Of a stretch of 64,000 bases of DNA, positions 1 through 10,479 are shown piece by piece. How positions within the stretch are numbered: position 1 is the first letter of the stretch; the number at the start of each line of letters is the position of its first letter. This DNA comes from Dicyema japonicum (Eukaryota; Dicyemida; Rhombozoa; Dicyemidae): contig RDEW01000020.1 of the NCBI GenBank assembly GCA_011109175.1, forward strand, positions 1 through 64,000. The letters run 5' to 3'. A program made the position numbers and the translations under genes. The notes beneath the pieces are model-generated. The model did no database searches. It saw nothing but the letters and a program-made list of their open reading frames with translations, and was not told the origin of the DNA.

Positions 1-119
1 TTAGCCTTGACAATTTGAAAACTCTACTCACTGTCCGATTTCTATTTTCAATGATATTTGCCAATTCTGAAATTTGCCACATAAAATTTTAAACAGTTTT
101 ATTTACATTCTTTTATTCA

Positions 120-395
120 TTCATTAATAATTTCACCATTAACTGCTCTCACAATATATCCTTTCATCTTCTGAAGTATCCTCCACAGTCTTCAGGAGTA
201 ATCAATTCGAAAGATGAGATAAGATGTCTTAGCTGTAAATCATCAATAGCAGTCCCTCTCTTAACAGAATTCTTCAATTTTGAGAACACATTCTCAATTG
301 GATTAAAAATGTTCTATGATCCCCGCCACACTTGCCACATTTGGTCTTTCCATCCTTAAGATATGAAGAAACAATTGTACATGCAGTTGTACAAG
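120..395 (-). pseudogene. C-terminal remnant of an IS630/Tc1-like (DDE) transposase
   Basis: The reverse strand reads NPIENVFSKLK, then ITPEDCGGYFRR and a short tail ending near 121. This is the usual C-terminal pattern of DDE_3 transposases, where the third acidic residue lies in NPIE. Upstream at about 320-390 a second frame reads KDGKTKCGKCGGDH, a zinc-ribbon-like stretch. The two parts lie in different frames with nothing of the catalytic core between them, so this is a decayed, internally deleted copy. The family call rests on the motif only. Confidence 0.5.
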
Positions 396-654
396 GGAGA
401 CCCTGTTAATAAAATTATCTATCCATCTAAATTAAAACTTCTCAATTATTCTCAGCATTCATTAATTCAGATTTAAATTTTTTTGTTTTAGAATGATAAG
501 TATGACTTATCAGCCTGGACGTGATACTTTACCCGGACGTGATAATAAACGACATTTATTATTCCGGGATCACCGAGAAAGAAAGACAAAGTAAAGTCAA
601 ATAGTTAGGTGATCCCAGTTCCCGCAACCAAACGTGCCATCCTAAGCCTGTGCT
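396..654. other. No gene seen; LINE-type 3' tail inside
   Basis: AT-rich spacer. At about 555-625 it contains the sequence ending 'gatcaccgagaaagaaag', the reverse complement of the LINE/SINE 3' tail found repeatedly in the window (for example 37,070-37,105). No coding signal is visible. Confidence 0.5.
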
Positions 655-684
655 TCAGGTCACATTTTCTTGAACCATTAATTT

Positions 685-933
685 ATGGACGTCAAGGCGG
701 AGAAAACCAAACTCGAAAAATACGGCGGCCTTCCCGATAATGTCAAATTTGTTCCGCTTGCTATGGAGACTTCCAGATCATACTCCCCCTCTACATTAGA
801 GTTTTTCGGACGTCTTGGAAACCGGATTACTTCATGCACTGGAGATCTCCGCGAACGCCGCTGGCTGTTTGAGCGAATTTCGCTCGCAATTCTGAAAGGG
901 AACAGCCACGCAGTGAGGGCGGCAGCTAACTGA
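685..933 (+). pseudogene. 5'-truncated non-LTR retrotransposon ORF, C-terminal end
   Basis: An 82-residue open frame with the pattern METSR..., then LEFFGRLGNRI, TGDLRERRWLFERISLAIL and a KGNSHAVRAA end. The same C-terminal signature (ETSG..GP...LG...GD.RE..W..QRIS.AI.RGNS) recurs at 4.6, 7.3, 27.2, 29.2, 29.7 and 39.2 kb, so this is the end of one LINE reverse-transcriptase family, probably the one whose body lies at 59.6-61.4 kb. The copy is cut off at its 5' end, as expected for incomplete target-primed integration. It sits inside another repeat: sequence on both sides (about 655-680 and 960-1045) matches 28,700-28,830, which lacks the insertion. Confidence 0.65.
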
Positions 934-1614
934 TGTTTTGTTTTTTTTATTTGATTTAATTTAAAAAATTATAAATAGGACCAGAAATTTATTTATTTTT
1001 TAGTTACCTCCTGTCTTTTCGAGTGAAAGAAATCATCTCCCTAGTAGGAGAATGTTGTGTAATCACTACAGAAGCGCCACAATTCGTCAAACTAAAGAAT
1101 TTTAAGGCAGAAATACACAGTTTGCGAATATTATTAAAATCGTCGAAACCAATCATGGAATACCTTACGCCACCGTAACTTTCTCAAGATGGCAAAGTTC
1201 CCTGACTATCTCCTCGAGTCGGAAATCAAACTATATCTGGACTACTACCCGAGAGGCGAGAAGAAACCTTCCCCGTTGTGGAGATTAATCCAGGAGTCCA
1301 AAACTAACTACGGGAAAAGGACTGGTATGGACACAAGTTAAAAGCGCTCGTAATCGGAGACCAACCATCACGGGGAATCCTCTTGAATCTGGATTTTGCA
1401 GACTCAACGACTTCTACAGCCGGTCCACAATCGGAACCTTGTCAACTAGAATTTGCAGAGAGAAAAGATGATTTCTTATGTCATTATTGACAACTACCTT
1501 TATTAAATTATTATCAGCTAAACATCGTGGCGTTATGTGGTTCACCAATTCTATAGTTGTTGGTAACCCCAAGAGAACACCTAATGTTCCACCAAAGAGA
1601 GCAATTTTTATTTT

Positions 1615-1735
1615 TATTTATTTATTTTACCCAAGACCACGGTAAAACAAAACTAATTATCACGTGATCCCGATGCATTCTAACAGAGACTTCATCTTTG
1701 TCCGTTGTTCTTCCTTCGTGCCCGCTTCAACTAAA
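1615..1735 (-). repeat. LINE 3' terminus (ccaagaccacggtaaa family)
   Basis: The segment with 'cccaagaccacggtaaaac' and 'cacgtgatcccgatg' is repeated at 7,185-7,230 and 62,825-62,950 (and, more diverged, near 54,935). At 62.8 kb it is the 3' end of a minus-strand LINE, so here it marks a minus-strand LINE tail. Confidence 0.6.
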
Positions 1736-1856
1736 GAACTTCTAAAAATTGTAAATTTAAATAAGTTCATTTTTTTGGAAAAAAAATTTCTGCTGAATAA
1801 AGAATATCAAATTTAACGGATTCCCAACTCCAGACTCTTAAAATAATATTATTCTA

Positions 1857-2230
1857 ACTTATGACGACGACATCGTCATTACGTCACGCAATCAGGACAT
1901 CCAGACTGCCACTTCGAGATTGCAAGAAAACCTGGACCGTCTTTACGAATGGCTATCGAAGAATTGTTTAACTGCCAGCAGTAAAAAGTCCGTCACAACC
2001 CTATTTACTTCAGGCAAGAGACTGGATAGACAACGGTCGAACTGAAGGCAAACAATGAAGCTACTCTTTTCAGAATCTCCCAAAGGATCCTTGGGCGACT
2101 TTTGACATGCATATGCCATTCTCCCCATGTTGAAAACGTAATTACGAAATGCGAAAAGAAAACTAATGTTCTGAAATGCCTCACAGGCTTATAGAAGATC
2201 GAAAAGCATTCTGTTTTGAGCACTGTAAAA
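1857..2230 (+). pseudogene. Decayed LINE reverse transcriptase fragment
   Basis: Plus-strand reading gives DDDIVITSRNQDIQ followed by ENLDRLYEWLSKN and TLFTSGKRL, the region just after the catalytic FADD/YADD box of jockey/CR1-type reverse transcriptases. It is clearly related to the minus-strand LINE at 62.8-63.6 kb (ADDIVLASRDQDIQ, NLDRLNAWIVEN). Stops and frame changes begin at about 2,040. Inactive. Confidence 0.6.
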
Positions 2231-2289
2231 ATAAGTGAGGAAAAAACCGAGGAGCTTTGCATTTCGAGGACAACACTGCCAGTAATCCT

Positions 2290-2400
2290 AAATGAAGATC
2301 TCAGAAGGATTGGAAGGTGCCTTAAAAATGGGGATGATCTAGATGTGCTACGGAACATGGCAACGGATCAAAAAGATGGGCGATGTTATAATTAGATCGT
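2290..2400 (+). pseudogene. RTE-type LINE C-terminal fragment
   Basis: Reads LNEDLRRIGRCLKNGDDLDV then LRNMATDQ. It matches the end of the RTE-like copies at 38,240-38,340 (LNEDLKRIGL...TGDDLDYLRDLAQDRGKW) and 14,000-14,090. Short and broken. Confidence 0.5.
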
Positions 2401-3401
2401 TAACTTTTTATGTTGCACATGCATTGTCCTGATCTTGGAATCGCTTACGTGCCTATAATAACAACAGAATTATACCAAATAAGTATAAGTATATATTTAG
2501 AATATTTGAAGCAAAATATCATCTCTTTCATAAAACAACCTTATGGGTTTCTTTTCGCATGCCGACTCACGGAATATGATTGATGAAAACTCTCACTTTT
2601 ATCTTACAATTCGATATCCCTGACGTGCGCGTTATCGTGTTCATGGAAAAACTCATGCTTTTGAAAATTAAACCTCATTTGCCCTCTTGCAACTACCAAC
2701 ACGGAGGCACATTCGAACCGAGTCTCCCGGTCGATGGAAAAATCTTCATATACCAATTTTACAATTGATCGGATACAAAAGGATACATAACAAATCGACC
2801 TTCATGGAGATATCATTCCCATGAATAGACATCCGTGAATACTGGGAGTGACCTTTGGCCTCTTGCTCTCTCTTTTCCCCACATGTGAAGAAAGTTCTGG
2901 CTAAAGATCCCCAAAAACTAGACATCAAAAAATATTCAAAACTCTAGGACCAAGACGTCTTATATAATCAGATCATTAATATGACGGTGGAATATGCATG
3001 TCCCCTCTGAGCTATGGAAATTTCAATTTTGAACCTCTACGCAATTAATTCTTTAAGAGCAAAAAATGGTCCCCTTAACTAATTTCTGCCCAACTATACC
3101 CCTTCTTACTTGATCACGCGGTAATCAGGAGCGATTGTTCAGTTTCATACTCTCTACGGCTACGAATCCGATCGCTTGTATCAATTAGCGTTAGAAGCAC
3201 CAAAACACTTAAATTGAGGAAAATGTCCACTCCAAATTCTGACGTAAGAGGAGCGTCATGGATTCAGAAAAGCTGTAAGTACATTGGAGGAGCACAGCAG
3301 AAACATCTCGATCCTGTTGAGGTCTAGATAGTTAAAGTCCTTCTTTCTTGTATTAGCTTTTTATGGGTTAGTTAATAATAATTTAGAACAAAGTATATAA
3401 T
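2401..3401. other. No supportable gene
   Basis: About 1 kb. The open frames on both strands are short, overlap each other and resemble no family I know. Ancient retroelement debris is possible. Confidence 0.3.
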
Positions 3402-4140
3402 CTAAATACTATTACAGCTATTATCTGAATCACTTGATGTCAACTTCCTCCTCTTAGATGAGCTAACTGATAACTCATCCTCACTACCCCCATCAGAGTC
3501 AGCAGTCTCTTCTCTTCTCACATCTAATGAAATATCCTTGTAACTATTGCATAATCCTTTACAAAATTGATTGAATCTTCCTTGTATATTGTAGGGCGAA
3601 TACTTTTCATCTCTGTTAAAAGAAATCTAGTCTCTCCATGATAGCATATAAATGATCGTGATAGTGCAGTCAGTAGTCTAGTTTTTTCGACTAGAATCAA
3701 TCATATCAGAGCAATATTTCATATTCGGTAAAAGAGTAATAATTCCTAACAACACTGTGGATACTAGAATATCATGTAAAAATCAACTTGACCAAGCTGG
3801 CTGCCAACTGCAAAAAGAAATAACAATATTTATCCCCTCATTGAAGCGATAAAGTCCATTTTTCTGAATTGGGTCATAAAATTACAGTAAAAAAACTGAC
3901 TTTGGAGGCTCAATCGGGTAATTATGAGAAAAACATAATTTTCCATGATAGATTCCACTTTGGAAGTCAGTGTATTGTGGCCCACGAATAGTAAAGTGCC
4001 ACTCGAACAGATTACCTTCAAAAGGCTGAGCGTAGTACATCTCTGTTGGTTGACTTAACTCTTGTGCTTCAATTAAAAGGCGGCTATGGCTATTAATAAA
4101 TATATATGACACCTAAATTTTTGTTAGGTTTATAGTTCAT
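3402..4140 (-). CDS. UBE2J-like ubiquitin-conjugating (UBC-fold) protein, catalytic Cys apparently missing
   Basis: A spliced minus-strand gene with ATG at 4140 and TAG at 3402-3404. Four introns lie at 4090-4112 (23 nt), 3864-3885 (22), 3764-3787 (24) and 3581-3603 (23). The UBC part reads EAQELSQPTEMYYAQPFEGN, NLFEWHFTIRG, YHGKLCFSHNYPIEPPKS and NGLYRF...WQPAWS, which follows the ER-associated E2 family UBE2J. Where UBE2J has ICLSI with the active cysteine, this protein reads INIVIS, and the HPE tripeptide just before WQP is deleted. The C-terminal part carries DSDGGSEDELSVSS and an SSKRRKL cluster (possible nuclear signal) instead of the family's membrane anchor. The frame must shift by one base at three places (near 4090-4113, near 3864 and in an A-run near 3695). 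It is either a UEV-like inactive E2 relative or a decaying gene. Confidence 0.6.
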
Positions 4141-4534
4141 TTATTATGTTAATTTATGTTAATTTATTAACTTAATATTTTATTTGAATCATTTTAATAA
4201 AATATTATTAAAAAAATTATCAAATTTATAAACGAAGTTTTATCGAATCAATTTGGATTGAACATAGAAGAATTATGGTCTGCTGATGTGTCTCTTTATG
4301 TAGTACTTTCTTTATGCACCCGCCATAACATGGTAGCTGATCAAAAATAAAATAAATTCTATTGTCCCTAAAGCAAATTCAAAAGTTGACTGGGATTTCG
4401 TATATTAGAATGGAAGTATTTAAAAAATGCTACACCGTCGAGAACATTTCCTATGGACTCTAATGTTATCGGAAATTACATTGTCGACTGAAAGCTTAAA
4501 TTCTTTGGGATTTTTGTTTCAAGTGACAATTTGG
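4141..4534. other. AT-rich spacer upstream of the UBE2J-like gene
   Basis: No coding signal on either strand. It would hold the promoter of the minus-strand gene starting at 4140. Confidence 0.3.
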
Positions 4535-4645
4535 CTGCTCGTTATTTGAGCGAATATCGCTCGCTATCCTGAGAGTGAATAGCCATGAAGTCAGGGCAGC
4601 CGCTTTATAACCGTTTACTCTCTTATCTTTCCTTAATAAAAGTAT
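4535..4645 (+). repeat. Truncated LINE 3' end (FERIS..AILR family)
   Basis: Encodes LFERISLAILRVNSHEVRAA across a frame break, then the non-coding tail 'ccgtttactctcttatctt' and 'ccttaataaaa'. The same tail follows the copies at 7,318-7,395 and 29,620-29,720. A dead-on-arrival LINE end. Confidence 0.6.
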
Positions 4646-4787
4646 ATTTATTTGGGTAATGTCAGTGATTTGGAGACTTCTATAATTCCACGTGGACAAT
4701 TAAGACAGTTCCTATATTTCTTATGTTGGGAATCTAGTCTGTAGAAAGTAATTACAGAATTTCAAGTTTATAATCGAAGACTTGATA

Positions 4788-5075
4788 CCAAGCCGGGTGG
4801 CATAGTGGTTAGGTGTCGGGCTAAAGTGTCTTAGGTTACGGGTTCGATTCTCGCTGCTGTTCACCTGACAAAAAGGTTTGACGAGTGACGCCGTCATCAG
4901 TGGATATTCACTGTGGATCTGGATTGTCTAGAAAGGACCCACACACAATAAAAAAGAAGTGAAGAGCATTCCTTGGTTCTACGATTAGTTAAAATTAACT
5001 GTTCTTTACTTAAATAAAGTGTGTGTCCTGCCTATGCGGAGCTATAAATATTATGGCTCTCGTGAAAAGACTGTT
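4788..5075 (+). repeat. tRNA-derived SINE, family A (full length)
   Basis: The head carries a pol III A box (tggcatagtggttagg, about 4798) and B box (ggttcgattctc, about 4841), as in a tRNA. The body includes 'tgacgccgtcatcagtggat' and 'gtgtgtcctgcctatgcgga' and ends 'ttatggctctcgtgaaaaga'. Other copies lie at 48.4 and 49.1 kb (minus) and 58.97 kb (plus), with a tail only at 14.11 kb. Confidence 0.8.
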
Positions 5076-5337
5076 AAAAAGACTTGATATCAACATGTTT
5101 TGATTAGTTCTACGTGACTGTTTTACATGATCAAGTATAATCAAAATATAGTAAAACCCAACCCCAATAAAAACCCGGTTTGGGGCACTCTCTAAATATG
5201 GGCACTATTTTAATAAAATTCCTTTTATGATAGTTTACTTAATTTACAACCAATAGAATAATAATAAATACATTGAAACATTTTATTAAATAAAAATTTT
5301 ATTTAATATTTTATTCTAAATCATAGCTTAATAATCA

Positions 5338-5650
5338 TCAGGCCCATGTGGTGCTGCGTGGTTAATTGGTTAAGTTTTCTGCTTGCTTGTTGTTCCTCCT
5401 CTCTCTTCCTAATAGAGTGGCGTCATGCGATCCACCTGTCTAGGTGACGCCCAGTGCTAGGCCGGCACAAAAAAGGATCATTTGCTCTTCCCCACTCCAC
5501 TGGAGGGGTTTCTACAACTGCATGTAATGGACGTCTTACCTTTTATGCTGATTCCGGATGGACTCTGTTTCTGTAGAAGTGGAATCTGGATACACTTTAT
5601 TAGTTATTTACTTTAACTTCTTTCTCGGTGTATCCGGGGTTAATAAATAA
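5338..5650 (+). repeat. SINE-like repeat, family B
   Basis: About 310 bp, starting 'gtggtgctgcgtggttaatt' with a pol III A-box-like stretch. It runs through 'ggcgtcatgcgatccacctg' and 'tgctgattccggatggactc' to a tail 'ttctttctcggtgtatccgg' and A/T-rich end. Inverted copies lie at 8,703-9,012 and 16,545-16,830. The 3' tail matches LINE 3' ends in the same window, suggesting it is mobilised by that LINE. Confidence 0.75.
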
Positions 5651-6229
5651 TAATAAATCAGGAAAGATTATCAACAACCTATTGTGTTGCATCCATTAAA
5701 GAGAGGAGTAGGAATTTTTTCCTGAAAGCTTCGTTTCCTGGAAAAGGCAGATATCTACTCTGTCCCTCTCCAAAGATAAAGAAAGTTCGGAAATCTTTCC
5801 TCTGATCCCGTTTATGTTTACGCTCTGGATTGTTAGTTTTTTTTATCAATTTTTATTAAAATTAAATAACGAAACTTTTTGCCGAAGGTCAAAAAGCAGC
5901 AGCCCTGACTGTGTAGCAACTTCCTCTCAGGATGGCGAGCGAGATTACTTAAATACTCAAATAGCCAGCTGCGCTCCTGTTCGTGTAGAAATAGATTCTC
6001 TACACAACTTATGAATTTAAGCTTTGGAATTTTATCGCATCAAAATTTCCTGAATATGTCGCTTTATTTTTTCCACGCTGCAAGGAAGGTTAACCCATCG
6101 AATTCTCTTTTACGTCAACAAAATTGAAAAAAGATCAATTTTGTTATTAATGAATAATTGCCCTTCTCTTTATTTGGAAAATATTAAAATTATGTTTATT
6201 CCAAAGTACAGGACTTATTCAACCCATGG
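5651..6229. other. No gene seen; minor repeat
   Basis: The stretch 'ccacgctgcaaggaaggtta' near 6,073 recurs near 9,012, and 'tcgaattctcttttacgtca' near 6,100 recurs near 7,737. Otherwise unexplained AT-rich sequence. Confidence 0.35.
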
Positions 6230-7000
6230 ATCTGGGAATCATCAAATCTTTCAAAGTTCATTTTACAAGGCACAATTTACTATATTTAACGGATATATTT
6301 TGACCTTCAATAATATCGGGTTGTGGTCAGAAGGAAGGTCATACCACTGACCAGGACGTTTGGAGAGCGAGTTGGGGGAGTAAATTGAGATATCGGGAGA
6401 GGTGTTGGATTCGTCTGGACATAGTGCTGTACGTGCATGTTGAAGAGGGTCATTTATGAAGACGAGGCTTTCAAACTTCGACGAGACATACTCCCCTTGT
6501 TGATCCAGCTTCCCATCAACAGACATTCCTTGAATTAAAGTCCCTGCACACGATTATGTTCTTCAGGGACGAGACTAAAGAGGTCAGGTTGATATCCATT
6601 GGAGCAACTTGGAGGAGGGGGAATATATAGTTTGATATTTGTGTATGCCACTTTTTTGATTACTATCAGCAATGAGATGATCTCCAAATGGGCATCAAGT
6701 GGAAATGTGTAGCGTGTTGATTCGGCTGTGTTAGAAAAGGGGATATTATCACGAATAAGTGTGATAATCCCTCCCCCATTCATTCCAATAGATCGTTCTA
6801 TGCGAATGGATGATTATCACGTGAATCGATGAGTAGGACGTGGTGGTGACAATCGGGTTTCCTGTATTAATGCAATGTCCATGTCGTGAGATAAAAATTC
6901 CATTAGCTCGTCTCTTTTTGGAGAGATCCCGTTGATGTTTAGTTGCAAAATTGTTGAGTATTCCGATGGGCCTCGGTTAGGTTCGACGCCTCCGGAGAGG
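6230..7000 (-). pseudogene. LINE endonuclease domain (jockey/CR1 type), broken
   Basis: Reverse-strand frames from about 6,960 down read LQLNINGISPKRDELMEFL, IALIQETRLS, GGGIITLIRDNIPF, then SPDISIYSPNSL and SDHNPIL. These are the ordered motifs of the apurinic endonuclease domain of non-LTR retrotransposons (QETRL, SPDI, SDH). They lie in at least three frames. No reverse transcriptase follows. Confidence 0.65.
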
Positions 7001-7179
7001 GCAAGAGACTCTTAGAAGGCACCTTGAGGACAGCCAAAAGGATCCCGAAGAGGAGAAGAGCCAATGGGGAAGGAATTTTGGATCTTTTAATTGTTATGTA
7101 GAACATGAAATCGGAGGTGATCCACTGACCTATATAGCCATTTTAATGTAAATTATGATAATTTTGAATGTGGCATTTT

Positions 7180-7395
7180 ATTTATTTAACAACCCAAGAC
7201 CACGGTAAAAATTATCACGTGATCCCGCAACAAGGAATAGTAATCTTACACATGGCATAACAAGGAATAGTAATTTTAGTCTTGTTTAATATATTATTTT
7301 ATTAAAATAATTAATTAATCGCCATCCTGAGAGGGAATAGCCACGAAGTTATGGCGGCCGCTATATGACCATTTGCTCCTTTTTTTCCTTAATAA
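7180..7395. repeat. Two LINE 3' ends back to back
   Basis: 7,185-7,230 is the 'aagaccacggtaaaa' tail in minus orientation. 7,318-7,395 is the 'ccatcctgagagggaatagc' LINE end in plus orientation with tail 'tttttccttaataaa'. The two belong to different LINE families. Confidence 0.55.
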
Positions 7396-7785
7396 ATTGA
7401 TTTATTCTACAAAGTATATTCGTGTAGATAAAAAATTCAAAAAATTATTAAATAGAAATAAAATTATTAGTAAGCAAATAAATTAAACATTTAATTTTAT
7501 CATATATTGATTTTGTTGCAGGAAAGAAGTGGTCATCAACTAAACAAGAACCAAAAAATTAGATTTTTACAGATTTCACATGCTTTAGCCAGAAAAATGG
7601 CATTTTATGACAAAATTTGCCCTCGGTCTCAAAATTTCTTCCAAACAGAGTGCCACGTGGTTCCCCTTGTCACGTTGCTTTTTAACTTTCATAAAGGTTG
7701 AAAAGAAATCAATATCAACGTCCACAGAAAAGTCCTCGAATTCTCTTTTACGTCAAATTAAAGGCTATCAAGTTATTCCACCGAA
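7396..7785. other. No gene seen
   Basis: AT-rich, overlapping short frames only. Confidence 0.3.
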
Positions 7786-8275
7786 CTAGTTTGAATGGTT
7801 AACTAATCCACACAAGAAACAAGCTTCTGGGAGTAAAATTTGACACCCTCATGACCTTCAACACACATGTGTCAAACGTAATCAGTGCTTCGGCACGAAA
7901 GCTTAACTTTGAGAAACTGCTCTCTCAAAATTTAAAGGATCCTTAAACCGGTCACTATCTACGTTGTACACCTAATTCATCGAGTAAACTATAAGTTATG
8001 GGTGTGCAGATTGGGGAACAAACTTGCAAGAACAAACATGGATAAGATCAACTCCGTTCAATCTAGTATGACCAAACTATCTTTCGAATCAAGAAACTAC
8101 CATTAAGGAAACCCATTTGAGGTCCTTGTGAGGAAATCGGCCGGCATATTCACCCAAAATAGAAAAACGCCAAAAAACTGTTATTGTAAATGTGTCGGTT
8201 CCCGAGAGCAACACTGGTAAAAAATGAGAATATTGTTGAGAGAAGCCGGGATCACCTGATGGCGTTTTCCTTTTA
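7786..8275 (+). pseudogene. LINE reverse transcriptase C-terminal half, broken
   Basis: Reads KLLGVKFDTLMTFNTHVSNV then SARKLNFEKLLSQN, the thumb-region pattern (ILGVTYDPLMTFSKHV in the 51.4-51.9 kb copy), and ends with a 'gggatcacctga' terminus typical of these LINE ORFs (..GIT stop). Several stops and frame changes. Confidence 0.55.
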
Positions 8276-8702
8276 ATTAGTGTTTACCTGGTGATTTTTG
8301 AAGATCACAGATCGAATACAGTACTGAAGTTGAAATTTGTTTTATTAGCTTCAACCGATTTATAATAACGATTTATCTAGTTTTACAGGAATTGTGATTA
8401 ATGCACTTTACCTGTCTTAATTTTTTTTAATTATGATATATTTAATCAATTTTTATTACTAAAATTTATAATTGGATTAATCACAAAATTTATTTCACTG
8501 AATTTCCTTAAAAACATGCTTTTTTATTTAACCATAGAGGAATCGGCCTATAACCGGTCGTGGTTTATCAAAAATATAATTTTACCCCATTTGGTACATG
8601 TGTACAAAATTTATGCTACGTTCACATACACGGACACATAGAAACACAAAAAGTTTTATAATATTATTGTATTGGTAATGAAAACACTTCATCTAGTCAA
8701 TT
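8276..8702. other. AT-rich spacer, no gene seen
   Basis: No coding or repeat signal recognised. Confidence 0.3.
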
Positions 8703-9012
8703 TAATTTATTAACCTCGGATACACCGAGAAAGAAGTTAAAGTAAAAAACTAATTAAGTGCATCCAGTTTCCACTTCTACAGAGTCCATCCGGAATCAAC
8801 ATAAAATGAAAAGGACGTCCATAGTTGCAGTTATGGAAACCTCTCCAGTGGAGTGGTGAAGAGCAAATGATCCTTTTTCGTGCCAGCCAGGCACTGGGTG
8901 CCACCTAGACAGGTGGATCACATGACGCAACTCTAATATGAAGAGAAAGAGAATAAACAGACAAACAAACAGAAAACTTTAACCAATTAGCAACGCAGCA
9001 CCACATGGTTCC
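8703..9012 (-). repeat. SINE-like repeat, family B (inverted copy)
   Basis: Reverse complement of the 5,338-5,650 element: begins with the tail 'ggatacaccgagaaagaag' and ends at the head 'gcaacgcagcaccacatgg'. Many point differences, so an old copy. Confidence 0.75.
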
Positions 9013-9179
9013 ACGCTGCAAGGAAGGTTAACCCATCTGATAAAGTTTATATTTTGTTAAAAATGTATGACCCTCTTGGAAATTAATCCCAGAGGGAACA
9101 AAAGAGCTCTATAAGACTATGAATAAATTTAAAAAATTAAGAAATGGTATTTACTTTTATGGTTTACTCTTGTAAGTGA

Positions 9180-9440
9180 TGACTTTACAGATCTCATATT
9201 TTCCGTAATAGAAAGCTGGATCAAAGGCGATCTAAATTCTACACCTATTCCCTTGGAAGACCTAATAAGAAGAAAAGGAGGCCAAACTCAACGATACCAG
9301 AGGATCAATCGTCCACTGCGTGCTTTTGTTGGATGGAGGAAAGACCACCAGGCCAAGCTGAGAGCCCTATTGAAATTCACCGGGATCACATAATTTCTTG
9401 TTTTTGTCTTTAACTGTGGTCTTTGGAAATAAATTTCAAT
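9180..9440 (+). pseudogene. LINE ORF C-terminal fragment
   Basis: Reads EDLIRRKGGQTQRYQRINRP then ...ALLKFTGIT stop at about 9,391, the same kind of end (RTGIT, EVGTT) as LINE copies at 37,055 and 51,392. A tail 'ggaaataaatttcaatttca' follows. Confidence 0.5.
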
Positions 9441-10479
9441 TTCAATTTCACATGCTTTAGCCACAACCACATAAAATGAACAAAGAAAAAATTAAAAATT
9501 AGTTTAGTGTATTGTTAGTAAATTGTGTTTATTTCGGGAAATATTTTTGAAAGTAGAATATGGACTTTTCAACTAAAAGGCCTGTCACAAACCGTTACAC
9601 GATCGCAAAAAATCATTTTACATAATTTTGTGATGGGAATGCCAACGTCTCGAATTGATGAATGTAACAAACCTGATTCGACCCAAGATGTAAAAAACAG
9701 GACTTTTTACAAGCTACGTAAATGCAGATCGATAAGCTAGGAAGTGATCTCGTAGGCAACTTTTTTGGACATGGTCTTCGTATTGATGTGGTGACACAGT
9801 AAAACTCATTATGAAGGATTTTTTAATCAAAATGTAACTGGGGGTTTAGTGGATCAGACAACTGTTTCTTCTGAATCAAGATTGTTGCCAAATTTGTCGG
9901 AAAATGAAAACAACCGACTACCTTGATGAACTACGGAAGCTTGGGAGGAGTAAATTTGCATGTAGAAATTTTGTAGAAAGGATAGGAAAGAGCACCACAC
10001 AAGTGGACCCCCAAGTATTCATTTTCTATGCTTTTAACTTAACTAATTTATATATGGTTGGTTCTTGTGGATTGACTAAATTCGTCATAAGTGCCCAAAT
10101 ACTAAAGGTAACCACAATTAAAAAGCCTTCGAGTTGGTCCAAATCATTCTGATGATGTTTTAAAGCACATCAACACACGTGTCATCTTCAATTATTGGCC
10201 ATCTCAAACGTTGGGTTACAAACACAATACTTGTGCTGCCAATGATGGAGAAAACATTATTGACCTGATTAATCGGGCACTCTAATGATCCAAAGTATTT
10301 TCTATAAGTACCTTATCTCCTTTTGTTTTCATAAGCACTAGTACATCGGGAAAAGATTTGTCTTTCCGTAGTGCTGGATCCTTACCATCTCATCATCAGA
10401 AGAGAAAATTCAATCTGTAACAGTTCTTCTAGGAGAGTTTCAGTATCCATGTTTTTGTATTTTCTGGCCTTTTGAGACG
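9441..10479. other. Unrecognised, possibly decayed DNA transposon
   Basis: Contains short frames such as VTRSQKIILHNFVMGMP (9,600) and TTDYLDELRKLG (9,910) that look once-coding. I cannot assign a family. Confidence 0.25.
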
